This document shows positions 1 through 11,156 of a stretch of DNA of 64,000 nt, one piece after another. How positions within the stretch are numbered: the stretch's first letter is position 1; each line of letters starts with the position of its first letter. The stretch lies in NCBI RefSeq assembly GCF_022682495.2, contig NC_071392.1, forward strand, positions 140,130,818 through 140,194,817. Reading direction: 5' to 3'. The DNA comes from Desmodus rotundus. Taxonomy: Eukaryota > Chordata > Mammalia > Chiroptera > Phyllostomidae. Both the position numbers and the translations under genes were made by a program. The notes beneath the pieces were generated by a model. The model was given only the letters and a program-made list of their open reading frames with translations. It was not told where the DNA came from and made no database searches.

Positions 1-66
1 GCCCCACCGCGTCAGGCAGGGTTCTCCAGGGAAATGGAGAAACAAAACCAATGGAATGTATATATT

Positions 67-324
67 GTACCTTGCTTCCTTTTAAAAAAATTTTTTGTAA
101 GACAACTCATTAAAAAAAATTTTTTTAATTGAGTTTAGACAGAGAAAGGGAGGGAGAGAAAGAAAGAAGAAAGAGACACCTATTTGTTGTTCCACTTATT
201 TATGCATTCAGTGGTTGATTCTTGAATGTGCCCTGGCCAGGAATCGGACCCGCAGCCTTGGACTGTTGAGACAACACTCTAAACAACTGAGCTACCCAGC
301 CAGCACCTGTACCTTTCTCCTTTA
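67..324 (-). mobile_element. VES-type bat SINE, reverse orientation, with diverged target-site duplication
   Basis: Read on the minus strand it has the tRNA-like head (gctggctgggtagctcagtt), the B-box-like ttcgattcc-type segment, a CT-rich middle and an A/T-rich tail. It is flanked by related copies gtaccttgcttcctttta (from 67) and gtacctttctccttta (from 308), a diverged duplication. The element itself is about 85-307. Confidence 0.8.
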
Positions 325-1164
325 CACATAGCACACACACAGGGTGAGCTGGAGATGCATGTACAGAACCCCACCTAACACACACACACAGACACGCAGG
401 GTGAGCTGGCAAGCTGGATGCCCAGGAGAGCTTATGGTGTAATTCCAGTTTGGGTCCAAAAGCCTGAGAACCAGGAAAGCCAATGTTTCAGTTTGAGTTC
501 AAAGGCAGGAAAAAGCCAATGTCTTAGTTCAAAGAGAGTCAGGCAGAAAGAATTCTCCCTTACTTATGGGGGGGTCAGCCTTTTGATTCTACTCAGGCTT
601 TCACCTGATTGGACGAGGCCCACCTCCACTAGGGAGGACAATCTGCTTTACTCAGACCATTGATTCCATTGTAAGTCTCATCCAGAAACATCCTCATAGA
701 AATACCCAGAATAACATTTGACCAAATATCTGGGCGCTTGGTGGCCCAGTCAAGTTGACCCATAAAATTTACGGTAGCCTGTTTACCTTAGACTTGCCTG
801 GCCAGCCCTACAGTTGAGTAAGCTAATTCTCAGTAATAAATCTTCTAAGATGTGTCTCCTACTGGTCTTGTCTTTCTGGCTGGACCCTGACTGATAGGCA
901 TAGTAAGCCAAAATAAGAATAATAATCATTATTATTATCGTCTTCTTGGAGAAACCCCAGCAGTGGGCCTGCACATGGTGAGTCCGTGGCAAGTGTTGTG
1001 GAGCCCGGCCTAGAAGAGAATAGAGGTCTTGCCCTTTCTTCCACGGCTCTACTGGGGTCCAAGTCGCAAAAACAAGTTCTTCCCAGGCCCCCAGTGCGGC
1101 AGCCTCCCAGCCCCATCCCACGACCAGGCTGGCGTCTCTGGGTGCCAAACACACAGAAGGGAAC

Positions 1165-1295
1165 CACTGTCAGAGCACCATCCCATGCCAGGCCCTCTCC
1201 TAAACACATCATCCGACCCTCACAAGAGCCCCCTGACGTGGCTATTGTAATTCTCCCCATTTTACAGAAGGGGAAGCTAAGTCACAGGCACGCTC
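1165..1295 (-). repeat. MIR SINE fragment
   Basis: The complementary MIR half is visible as atgccaggccctctcctaaa, then attctccccattttacagaa and ggggaagctaagtcacagg. Confidence 0.65.
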
Positions 1296-1509
1296 ATCGA
1301 GGAGTCTTGGCACTCCCGTGGAAAGTCGGCCGAGCAGAGACGTGAGGACGCACTTCTGGACTCTCAGTTCTGTTCCACTGACACAAATGTCTAGCCGGGC
1401 GCTGGCGCCAATCTGCCTTTGTCACGGTTGCTCTGTAGTGAGTTTTGAGTTTCAGAAGTGTGAGCCCTCCTATTTACCCTTCCCTTTCGGTATTATTGGA
1501 CTGCTCCTG

Positions 1510-2345
1510 ATCCCTTGACATTCGCTAGGAACCCTAGAATCAGCCTGTCGATTTGTGGAAAGTAGTCAGCGGGGATTGCGACAGGAATCGCACGGACTCT
1601 GCGCATCCGTTTGCAGAGCATTGCCATCCTGGCAGCGCTCCTGGAGTCTGCCAGTCCGTGAATACATGATGGTTTTCCATTTATGTAGATCGCCTTTCTT
1701 TATTTTTAGGAAGATTTTATCTATTTTTATTTTTTGAGAGAGGGAAGGGAGGGAGAAGGAGAGGGAGAGAACCATCAGTGCATGAGAGAAACATCGATCG
1801 GTTGCCTCTCACCAGAAACCAGGCCCACAACCCAGGCACGTGCCCTGACCAGGAATCGAACCAGCAACTTCTCAATTTGCAGGACGACACTCAGCCCACA
1901 GAGCCACTCCAGTCAGGGATATTTAGGTCTTTTTTCATTTATGTCAACAATGTAGTTTTCAGAGATAAGTTTTGCATTTCTTTTGCTAAATTTATTCTTG
2001 TATATTTTATTCTTTTGGACGGTATTGTGAATAAAATTGTTTCCTTCAGTTTATTTTCAGACTGTTTATTGCAGAGGTTCAGAGATACAATCAATTTTTG
2101 GCTATTGATCTTGTTTCCCACCAACGTGCTGAACTCGTTTATTAGTTGTGAGAGTTTTTAGTGGCTTCCGTGGGATATTCTATACACAAGATCATGTCAT
2201 CTGCCAATAGAGATGAGTTTTACTTCTTCCTTTCCAATCTGGATGCTTTTCTTTTTCGTACCTGATGGGACTTTTCTTTTTCGGACTTGACTAGCGTCTC
2301 TAGTTCCATGGTGAGAGCAAAGGCAAGGGCAGACAGACGTCCTTG
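1510..2345 (-). mobile_element. Old LINE-1 fragment (ORF2 region), antisense, split by a SINE
   Basis: The plus strand reads the complement of L1 ORF2. It includes gaatcagcctgtcgatttg, gagtctgccagtccgtgaa, ttccatttatgtagatc, tatattttattcttttgga, atcatgtcatctgccaat and agatgagttttacttcttcc. All reading frames are broken. A VES SINE (1697-1918) interrupts it between gatcgcctttc and tttaggtctttt. Confidence 0.75.
1697..1918 (-). mobile_element. VES-type bat SINE inserted in L1
   Basis: Minus-strand VES with its tail at 1697-1735, GA-rich segment at 1735-1770, and the characteristic complement gcacgtgccctgaccaggaa at about 1837. The head lies at 1900-1918. Approximate duplications tatttttagg and tatttagg flank it. 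Confidence 0.88.
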
Positions 2346-2404
2346 TCTTGGCCCTTTCCTTCGACAGCGAGGGAAGAGTGAGCAGAGCTGGGGTTTAGGG
2401 GTCG

Positions 2405-2500
2405 GGCAGTCTCGGTGCATATCGTCTTGCTCTGTGACTCTGAGCAAGTGACTTAACCTCTCTGAGCCTGCGTTTTCTCCTCTGTTGACATGAGGGCCAG
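2405..2500 (+). repeat. MIR SINE fragment
   Basis: Matches the MIR core: ctctgtgactctgagcaagtgacttaacctctctgagcc.... It directly follows the L1 fragment. Confidence 0.75.
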
Positions 2501-3365
2501 GAGAGTGCTCATTTCACATGTGCAGACATGAGGGACCCCTCATGACTAGTGCTTCACTTAGATCTGGCCCCCGAGCAGACCCGGGATAGGGTGGAGAGCA
2601 GGGTGAGACATGCCAGTGAGGGTTAAGTTCTGGTGCTCCTCCCAGGTCCCCCCTGGGGAACCCCTTTCCCCAGGAAAAGGCAGGGCTGCTGGGGTTTGAA
2701 TGTGCAGACTGGGCTTGGTAGAGCTCCGTGTGTTGGTAATAAATGGACAGGAAAAAAGATTCCATTACGCAGGAATGTCTGGGGGGGGGGAGGGAAGGAG
2801 CCGGCTCCCCTCCCAGCACCAGCCAGCCCTGCAGCCTTGATTGATGTGCCTGCACCACAGCAGCGTCTGGGCCTGGCGGAAGGAGGCCCCTCCACCACTC
2901 ACCCCTCCTGGAGCCAGGCCAGCAGCCAGATGTTCCTGGCCTTTGGGGAGCTGGGATGGGGGCAGGGAAGGCTGCCCAGATGTCAAGCCTCCACCTCCTC
3001 CTTCTTCTGGGCAGGCAGCGGGGCTCAGGTGGCATCGGTCCTGTTGCTGACCTTTGGCCAGCGCCCCGTCTCCCTGTACCATGACTGTTGAGAATTGGGG
3101 ATGGCGGTCCTCACCCACCCTGTCCTGATGGGAGAAGCACACAGCTGCCAGGGAAAGGGCTTTAAGCTCTAAAGAGGAAAATGTTCCACCTGCCTAAGGC
3201 TCTTGTGTTATTCTGGCCAGAGCCACAGGGAGAGGTGCGATGGGGGCCTGAGCCGCCCATGGGGTGGGGAGATCCAGGTGAGGTCTCTGGATTTGTGGTC
3301 AGGAAAGTGGGTCTGAAGGCAGATTCAGGGCAAGAAGGTAGTGCTCCACCGGCAGGTGTTAAGCT

Positions 3366-3590
3366 AGACCCCAGACCATGGCTGGCTGGCTCAGTTGCTT
3401 CATCATCTCAGATGCATCATCTCATGCATCAAAAGGTTGCAAGTTCAATCCCTGGTCAGGGCACATACCTAGGTTGCAGATTTGATCCCCCATCGGATTA
3501 TGTATTGGAGACAACCAATCGATGTTTCTCTCTTATATCTCTCTCTCAATAAACATCTCCTTGGATGAAGATTAAAAACAAAAGACCCCA
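3366..3590 (+). mobile_element. VES-type bat SINE, forward, with 8-bp duplication
   Basis: The forward element starts with ggctggctcag and contains ggttgcaagttcaatccctg, gtcagggcacatacctaggt, gacaaccaatcgatgtttct and a final ggatgaagattaaaaaca tail. Identical agacccca copies (3366-3373 and 3583-3590) flank it. It carries a local duplication of the gcatcatctca motif near 3410-3430. Confidence 0.9.
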
Positions 3591-3639
3591 CGCCTATTGC
3601 CTCGTGTGTTCCTATTCAGCAGCATGGTTGTGCAGAGTT

Positions 3640-4145
3640 ACACAGCATCATCTCTGAGCCTTCTAGTGGCTTTTAGCATTAAACATTTAAGAATTAGAAC
3701 AGAAAAAAAATATTTATATATATAGAACAACAAAGAAGGAGACCTAAACATCACCCCAAGATTCACCATCCACCATGTAGAATGATTAACTGCTAACACG
3801 TTCGTGTAAGTTCTGTTGTTTATACTCTGGGTCTATGTGTATAAACACTTATGCACACACGTGTCCCCCAAAGTGGACCCATGGTGCACGTCTGGCTGTG
3901 GGACCCGCCTTCTCCCACTTGCAGTGGGGGATGCGGACCCCCCTCCAGCCTGCTGCTGCCTTCGCATGGTGCAGCTGCCCCATGTCGCTGGCTCTGGGAC
4001 GGTTTCCACAGTTTCCCAAATATGGGCAAAGCAGCACCGGGTCTCTTTGTACCTATGCTGTCTGAGCACATGTGGATCGTTTCCTCAGGAGGAATTCCAG
4101 GGCATAAAATTGGTCAAAGAGTTTCTCAGATGGGGGCTTCGGGGG
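3640..4145 (-). mobile_element. Ancient L1 3'-end fragment (probable)
   Basis: A diverged stretch resembles antisense L1M 3' sequence: catcaccccaagattcacca, aatgattaactgctaacacg and, later, ggaattccagggcataaaat. It is interrupted by GC-rich sequence, so the limits are uncertain. Confidence 0.42.
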
Positions 4146-4964
4146 GCAGATGATCAAACTGACTTCCTGAAAGCCTGAACCAATTTGACTCGCACACGCA
4201 GGCCCTCGTTCCCTCAATCCCCCAGCTGGGCTCACACACTTGCCCCGGGCCCCACCTTTGGGAGAAGGTGGCTGGCAGTGCCAGCGGTAAGTCTGCTGTG
4301 GGGCCCAGAAACACATTCTTGCTCATTGTTCCCTAAAGGGTATGATGGGTGGGGTGATTCTGGACCTTGGGTTAGTCCTGTCTGGGCCTCACCTTGCCAG
4401 TCTGTAAGTTGGGGATGTTCTTCACAGTTCTCTTCCAGTTCATGGGTGTCTGAACAACAGCATCTTCCCTATAGCCCTGCCCAGCAGGCAGGGTCTTCTG
4501 AGACGCGCATGGAGAGTGTGGCAGGCGCGAGGGCAGGACATCATTTTCTGAGCGCCTACCCCAGGCACGGGCCTGTGCAGTGATGGGCCTGCTTGCCACC
4601 AGCCGGCCACGAGAAGACCAGGCTCCTGTGGGCAGTGCAACCGCAGAGCAGGCTGCTGAGGTTGGCCTGGCAGCCTGCTTGGGCCCTTGGAGTGTGGGAC
4701 AACACAGCAGGAGCTGTGGCCTCTCTGAGAAGCACTGGAGGAGAGGAATGGACATGGAGATGACCTCTGAAGGGGCCATGACCCCAAGAATCCCGTGGAC
4801 TTCACAGAACAGCCACACACACACTCTCTTTCAACTTCGCATGCCGGCCCGCACATCAGCTGCTCCCAAAAGCATTCCAGCCTCTCTTCCCTTCACACAT
4901 GTGCACACACACACCAACTGAAGCCTACACTTCATTGCCTCACACACATGTGAACACACTTAGA

Positions 4965-5140
4965 CACACAATGATAATAATAGAACAGTAACAATTTTAA
5001 TAGCACATTTACTGAGCATTTACTTTGTGCCAAGCACTCCCGAGGCCATGTCCAGCCCTCCCAACGACAGGCACTGTCACTCGCTCCCTTGCACAGGTGA
5101 GGCGAAGTCACTTGCCTAAGGTCACAGGGGTAGTAAGCAG
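4965..5140 (-). repeat. MIR SINE
   Basis: Complement of MIR: tactgagcatttactttgtg, ccaagcactccc and gaagtcacttgcctaaggtc. The body is worn but the order is intact. Confidence 0.72.
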
Positions 5141-5694
5141 AGAGCCCCACCTTGGCGCTCGCCACGAAAATTCCTTGCCCGGCCCTTGGTACACAATCGA
5201 ACAGACCCTGCTTGTCCAGACCCAGGCAGCTGGAGACGCCGTAAACCCAGGCTGTAAACCACTTTCTTGGCTCCGGCACAGACCCACAGTTTCCCCCGAC
5301 CTGCTCTAAGCAGGAAGGAGGAAACACCCCCCACCCCAGCCACTGTGCTGAGTCTTTTGCTGAGTCCTTCACTTTTCTGTAGGTCTCCCTTCCTCCTCCT
5401 CCCTTCCTCTCTCCTTTGCCCTCTCAAGCCAACCTTGAGGACCTAAGGAGGTCAACGCTAGGCTGTAGTGGGAAGGTAGCCTGGGTTCCCATCTTCGAGA
5501 GAATAACAGCTCAGCCAGTCACATGAGACCCTGAGGACAGGATTGCTCAAGGTCGCCCAAGAAGTGATAGCAGAGCCAGGCCTCATAGCCAAGTCTCCCA
5601 CACCCAGGCCAGGAGACAGCCCAGGCCCGCCAGGAAATCTAAGTAAGGCTTGTGCTGTGTTCTGACTGCATGGCTCAGCATGGCCGTGGACTTG

Positions 5695-5890
5695 AGCTCA
5701 GAGCAGCACTAATGCTAACTGTAGTTCCAATGTGTTGGGTGCTTATGTGCACCAGGTACTTCACAAGCCTCTCTCAGTTATCTTCCTGATAACCCGATAA
5801 GGACCATAGTATTATGACCGACTTTCCCCCATTCTACAGTTAAGGAAACCAAGGCTCCCAGCGAGTCAGGACTCAAACCCAAGGCTGTTT
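5695..5890 (-). repeat. MIR SINE
   Basis: Complement of MIR: gtgcttatgtgcaccaggta, cccattctacagttaaggaa and a terminal aggactcaaacccaaggct. Confidence 0.72.
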
Positions 5891-6674
5891 CTCCAAAACC
5901 CAAGCTCTCTAGCTGTACTCACTGCCTTGGATGAGGAAAGGACCAGGGCACCCAACAGGGGATGGTTTGGGCCAGCAGGGATTGAGCAGACTTTTACAAG
6001 GATGAGCAGAAGGACGGGAAGAGAGAGGAGCATCTAGGAAGTGGGCACAGCTGTAGCCCAGGTACGGAGCCTGGAAGGTACCCGTGAGCCCCAGCAGCAA
6101 TGAGGAGCAGACCTGTCGGAGGAGGGGCTGGTGACTCAGGGAGCCATGCAAGCTCTGGGCATCTCTCACATTCCTTCTTGAGGGAGGGGCTGACAGGCTT
6201 GAGGTGATCCTGGGAACTCTGCCAGGGTTGATCCTAGAGGAGCCACAAGAGGCCCTGAGCTGGGCAAAGGTCTCCCTGGCGTCACTAACCAGGTCCCAAG
6301 GAGGGCGGAGCTAGGAGGCCCGGTAGGCTGTGTCACCCCCAGAGAGGGATGCTGTCTGGTGTGGGGGCAGGTACAAGGCTCTGAAGGTCCTCAGGACACA
6401 TTGGCTTCAAGCTCCTTGGCATGTGCGGCGACTGCAGGCCAGTGTGCCAGGCCGGCAGAGGTGAGTGCCCAGCAGAGGCTGGGAAATGGAGAAGGGAGAG
6501 GGGGGAAGGAGAGCCCCAGCTGCACTAGCAGTCAGGCACATCCCCAAATCATGGAGGTCAGAGTTGGACGCTCGGCAGCAGAGCCAGTGAGTGATTCAAG
6601 CAGGAACCTCCTAAGCTACAGCCTGTGAGCCCACCTTGCACCCTGATTTCCCATCTTCTAGTCAACTACCTTGC

Positions 6675-6985
6675 ACCGCCTCCTCCTTCACCTCAGTTCA
6701 GGTGACCCCTCCTCAGAGAAGCCTGCCCTGATACCTGCCCTCCAACACCCTTCACACCCTGGAGGTGTGGCCAAACTCCTCCAGAAGAACACTATTAGAA
6801 CTGGAGTCTCTTCGAGCTTAGTTTGGAATTATACTCTCGTTTATAGGGTTATCTGATTGATTTTGTGCGCCTTCTAGCTGTGAGCTCTGAGAGGTCAGGA
6901 AGGATGTGTGTCACATTCACCAGAGTACCCGCAGGCCCTGGCCTGTAGCAAAAACCCGAGATATTTGTTGGACAAGTTGGTGGGT
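6675..6985 (+). repeat. L2 3'-end fragment
   Basis: The segment has L2 features: tcaggtgacccctcctcaga, gaagcctgccctgatacc, a mid-part with tgagctctgagaggtcagga, and an end of the agatatttgttgga type. It runs straight into the GGAT array. Confidence 0.6.
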
Positions 6986-6989
6986 GGAC

Positions 6990-7245
6990 AGGTAGATGCA
7001 TGTGTAAATGCATGGATAGACAGGAAGACGGATGGATGGATGGTTGGGTGGGAGGCTGGGTAGGAGGCTGGGTGGCTGGATGAATGGATGGACGGACGGA
7101 CGGATGAAAGGATGGGAAGATGGGTGGACCGTTGAGTGAAAGGTTGTGTGGACAAATGGGTGCTGTATGGGAGGTAGGTGAGTGGTAGGGTAAGTAGATA
7201 AATGGATGGATGGATGGACGGGTGCAAGTGTGGAAGGATGGGTGG
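6990..7245. repeat. Degenerate GGAT/GGTG tetranucleotide array
   Basis: About 250 bases of imperfect ggat, ggac and ggtg units, for example gatggatggatgg and gacggacggacgg. It lies at the end of an L2 element whose tail commonly seeds tgaatga/ggat expansions. A threonine/serine/proline/histidine-rich open frame on the minus strand is a by-product. Confidence 0.85.
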
Positions 7246-8289
7246 GTACAACTTTGGAACGTTAGACTCTTAGAATGTTAATAATCATGCAACTCTAGAC
7301 GCAGACTCAGAAAGGTGACGTAGGTTTGTCCAAATCACCCAGCAAATCACGTGACCCCAAATCCCTGGGTCCTTTCTAACCATTGTGCAAACATCCTCTG
7401 GGAAAGGGGCCAAATCCCCTTATTCTAGTCCTGTCTCAGTCCGCGACCTGGGTCAAGTACTTGGGCCTCCATTTTCTCTTTAAAAGAAAATGTTGTGAAA
7501 TCTAGGGTTTCCCTACATTCTGGGGAAGGCCGGCCCCACTGGGATTTGTCAGGCGGGGTACAGAGACCCTCCCTGCACTTCCCTCAAAGCCCAGTGGAAC
7601 TGTCAGGGCAGACACCAGGCCTCTGCTGTGACAGTGAGGCCCCAGATCTGGAGTGGGGGCGACAGGCTCCCTCTCTCTTGAGCCAGCCTGGCCATCAGCC
7701 CTATCTCAGTGCGTGGTTTTCCACTCCCAGGTGTGCCTGGAGGTTGGTGGGGGGAGGATGGGGGAGTGGAAAAGCGGAGGGGGGGGCGGGGACGGGGGGG
7801 GGACTGAGGGGGCAGGGCACAGAGGTGTTACAGCTTGTGGAAGGAGCCCCTCCATGATTTTCTGACTTTACACACCCTGCCTGGAACTTTCTCACTCTTC
7901 ATGCAGCCCCAGGCCCTGAAGCTGGGGAAAGTGTGCTTAAGGGGGCTCCTCCTGTAGTCAGGTCTGAGGAAAAGGGGCTCATTGGTAAGGAAGGGGCCTT
8001 TGTGGCAGCCCCCTGAGAAAGTAGTTCTTAAACATACTCAGAGGCCCCGGACACAGGACTGTGGGTGTCACAAGAGAAGGGGATCTCATTTTGTGCTTGT
8101 GTGTGTGAAAGAGAGAGACAGAGACGGAGAGAGTGAAGGCAGCTCCATCAGCTCCCTGCCCTGTGACAGAGGTGTCGGTGAGGAGGGGGGAGGGGGCAGG
8201 CCAGAGGAGGCTGGGGCAGCAGTCACAAGGACTCCTGGGGCCATAAAACCCGGCTGAGGCCTTTGGACTTTATCCTCTAGAGTAAGGGA

Positions 8290-8770
8290 CCATTTTTTTC
8301 AAAAAGCTCTCGCAAGAAACGAAAGGAAAAGAAAACTTACGCACACTCATTGTAAAAAATAAACTTCCTTCCCCCCTCCCCAGTTCCATCCCTAGAAGGC
8401 GCCCCTATTGCCAGGTCTCTCAGATCCCTGCGGAGAGATTCCGGGAGGTAGTTATTCTGTGGGTCCATCCCTCCTTTCTGCACAACGGAAGCACGCTCCG
8501 CTCACCGCTCTGCGGCGTCGTGCGCTTTACCGGTCGCTTCTCGGCGCTGACTCCACCGCCACGTGCTGTCCAGCTGTATGGACGCCTGCGCTTCATGACC
8601 CACTCCCTCCTGATGGGCAGTGACATTTTTTCCTAGCCTTTTGCTTCTACAAACAGTCCTGCAATGAGTATGTCCTTGTTGGTCCCCTTCTGAGCTCATG
8701 GGCTGGTGTGCGTGTCAGGTAAATTCCCAGAAGTGATATCGCTAGGTCAGAGGGTCCACGCACCCAACAT
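8290..8770 (-). mobile_element. Ancient L1 3'-end fragment (probable)
   Basis: Diverged antisense L1 3' sequence: cctgcaatgagtatgtccttg, gtaaattcccagaagtgata and gctaggtcagagggt. The order agrees with the 3640-4145 fragment. Confidence 0.48.
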
Positions 8771-9679
8771 GCACTCAGCACCCCCAAACTGCCCCCTGGG
8801 GAGGTTTCGAGCAGAGGAGTGACAGGCCCGCAGGTCCAGTCAGCGGCTCCCGACGCATTTGGAAGGATGGAGAGAGTAAGGTATGTGGTGATGAGCCCCA
8901 CAGTCTCGAGGTCTGAGACGGGCTCTGGGATCTTTGAGCGAGGGTTCGCTCTGGGTGTCTGTGAGCTCCCAGCTCTGGTGCTCCCTGGAGGGAGAGAGGA
9001 AGGGGCCCCAGTGGACATGTCTCTTTTCTGTGGGGAGAGGCCCTGGCCCCACAGCCCTGCACAGACCGCATCCCCCAGGGTGGCTGCAGGCAGCCGGTGG
9101 GGAGAGGACAGGCTGCCAGCAGCTGCGAGGGGCCGAGTTCAGCCAAAGCCCGTGCAGAGGGCTGCCAAGAGTTTCTTCTTCTCCTTTTCCCAAGTCTCAT
9201 GCTTTGGGCTGGGGCACAGTGTCATCCTCCTGTTTCCTATTACTTTACAAGGCTCCCACGAAAGCGCCCGCGGTGGAGGCCCTTTGATGTCTGGGCCGAG
9301 CCTGCCTCCGCCATGGGGAGAAGCATCTTTGCTGAGGATCAGAGCGGTGTCAAGCTGAGATGGTCCCCAGGCTTTCCCTGCCAAGGGCTCCCCTGGCTCC
9401 GTTCCAGCCAGGACAGCAGGCTGCTGGAGGGTGCGGAGCGACTGTCACAGCCTGGCCAAGGCCCCTATGCTAGAGCCCAGATAAGGACATAGAGGCCCAG
9501 AGAGGGCAAGAGGCTGCCCCAGGCCACACAGGGGACTGGCAAAGTGCTCCCTCTCGGGTGGTGAGCAGAGTTGGGGGAGGCAGTGAAAGGGATTTCTGCT
9601 GGGAGCCAATGGAGCCTGGCAGCCTTTGGTTGTTGGTCTCAGTTTCCCCGCCTAATGTCCTCGAACCTTTTCTGGCGGC

Positions 9680-9940
9680 TGAGGTGGGTGGTTCAATGCC
9701 AGTATCTGCAGTCACCCTGCCTGAGTTCAAATCCTGGGGTCTATCTGTTTTAGCTGTGTGACCTCGCTCAGTTACTTAACATCTCTGAGCCTCAACTTTC
9801 TCTTCTCTAAACTAGGATAACGACAATCCCCACCCCAGAATGCCTTCGTGAGGGTGAAATGGGAAGAAGATTCAGGAAAGCACTTAGCACAGTGCCCACT
9901 ACATGGAGAGCCTCAAACTCAATAGCTCTTATCACTGCTG
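9680..9940 (+). repeat. Near full-length MIR SINE
   Basis: Head and body in order: gttcaaatcctggggtctat, gctgtgtgacctcgctcagt, tacttaacatctctgagcct, then aagcacttagcacagtgccc. About 250 bases. Confidence 0.8.
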
Positions 9941-10379
9941 TTCTCCATGACGATAAGAAGGAGCGGGGATGGGTTTCCAAGGAGAAGGGGCTAGTGTGCA
10001 GCAGACTTGCTAATACAGGTCCCCACCCTGTCCAGTCATGTTCTAAGGAAGGGCTGGGCCTGCCACTGCAATCCAGGGAATTAGACCCTTCTCTGCTCCT
10101 CCTCCAAGTCTCTCCCCTGAGCCTCAGCTGGAAGGGGCTGGGGAGAGGGGGCTAGGCATGGGGTGGGGCCACCAGAGGGGTCTGGGCTGGGAGGCGGGGG
10201 TGGGGTGTCTAGGCCATGGCCCTGCAGCTCTAACTCCAGGAGGCAGCCAGAGAGGGAAAGAGGGCTGGTTTCCTGGCAAAGCTGAAAAGCTTCAGATTTG
10301 ACTTGGAAACGCATTGAGAAGTCCCTGGTGGCTGCCTCCTCAGCAACAGCCTCTCTGAAGTTGAGCCCGGGCCGGGGAG

Positions 10380-10590
10380 GCTGTTTTGTATAAAGGGGCT
10401 CAGGGACCTCAGTGATGGATAAAGGGCTGAAACCTTTCCCCCAGAATTGCAACACAAGCAGCCAGCTGAGCCTCTGCACTTCCCGCAGGCCTGCCCTGGG
10501 GGCTGGAGAATTCCAGCCACTGAGTCTGCCTGTGTGGGCAGGGGACCTGGAAGGGGAGGAAGGGGTCCTGCCCCTAGCAGTTCACAGGTG
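10380..10590 (+). promoter_or_regulatory. Candidate TATA promoter with a short exon and donor
   Basis: TATAAAG at 10389-10395 sits in GC-rich surroundings. It is followed about 195 bases later by a good donor, cacag|gtgagg (GT at 10588-10589). This could be an upstream tissue-specific SYNPO first exon, 22 kb before exon 2. It rests only on two short motifs and could be chance. A 57-codon frame starting at 10415 begins too near the TATA box to be a convincing coding exon. Confidence 0.28.
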
Positions 10591-10961
10591 AGGAAGGAGG
10601 GAACACCTTTTCAGGTAGCCTCAAGCCTTGTCCTTTAAATTCCACCTTCTTGGTTCTTTTTGTCATATCTGTGTTTAGGATGTGATTTTATTTATATAAC
10701 AATTTTAAAAAAAATGACCCACTTTTTAAAATCTGAATGCATTTCTTTAAAAAGGAACTCTGCTGCTACTGTAAATAGAAGGCTCGTGTCACTTGCCGTA
10801 AAGAGTAACCTCACAAATCCAATACAATAAAAACAAAACAACGTTAAAGTCTACGTAGGGCCTGAGACTCACTCTCTCTCTGATTCAAAAAAGGAGAGCG
10901 GGGAGATTAGCAGGCGGGAGAGAAAGGCAGACTAGCGCCTACAAAGACTTTCTCCTTGATC

Positions 10962-11156
10962 TGAGTTGCCAGACAAGATGCAAGATGCCCAGTTCACTTA
11001 ATTTTCAGGTAAACAATGAATATTATTTTAGTACAAGCAAGCCCTAAATATTGCATAGGCCACACTTACACTGAAAAAAGTTATTTGTTGTTCATCTGAA
11101 ATTCAAATTTAATGGGCATCCCGCATTTTTATTTGCTAAATCTGGCCACCCTATCC
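10962..11156. repeat. Long palindromic (MITE-like) repeat
   Basis: Two arms of about 75-85 bases are inverted copies. The left arm includes ggtaaacaatgaatattatt and the right arm aagttatttgttgttcatct, with a roughly 20-base centre near ctaaatattgcataggcc. The outer ends are gttgccagac and its complement-like tctggccacc. I recognise the consensus as an old mammalian interspersed repeat of DNA-transposon style but cannot name the family. Confidence 0.65.

Noticed and set aside
6895..7251. 118-codon Pro/Ser/Thr/His-rich minus-strand frame
   Set aside because: Translation of the degenerate GGAT array.
10415..10590. 57-codon frame beginning MDKGLKPF
   Set aside because: It starts only about 20 bases after the TATA-like motif, so its ATG would probably not be in the mRNA, and no similarity is recognised.
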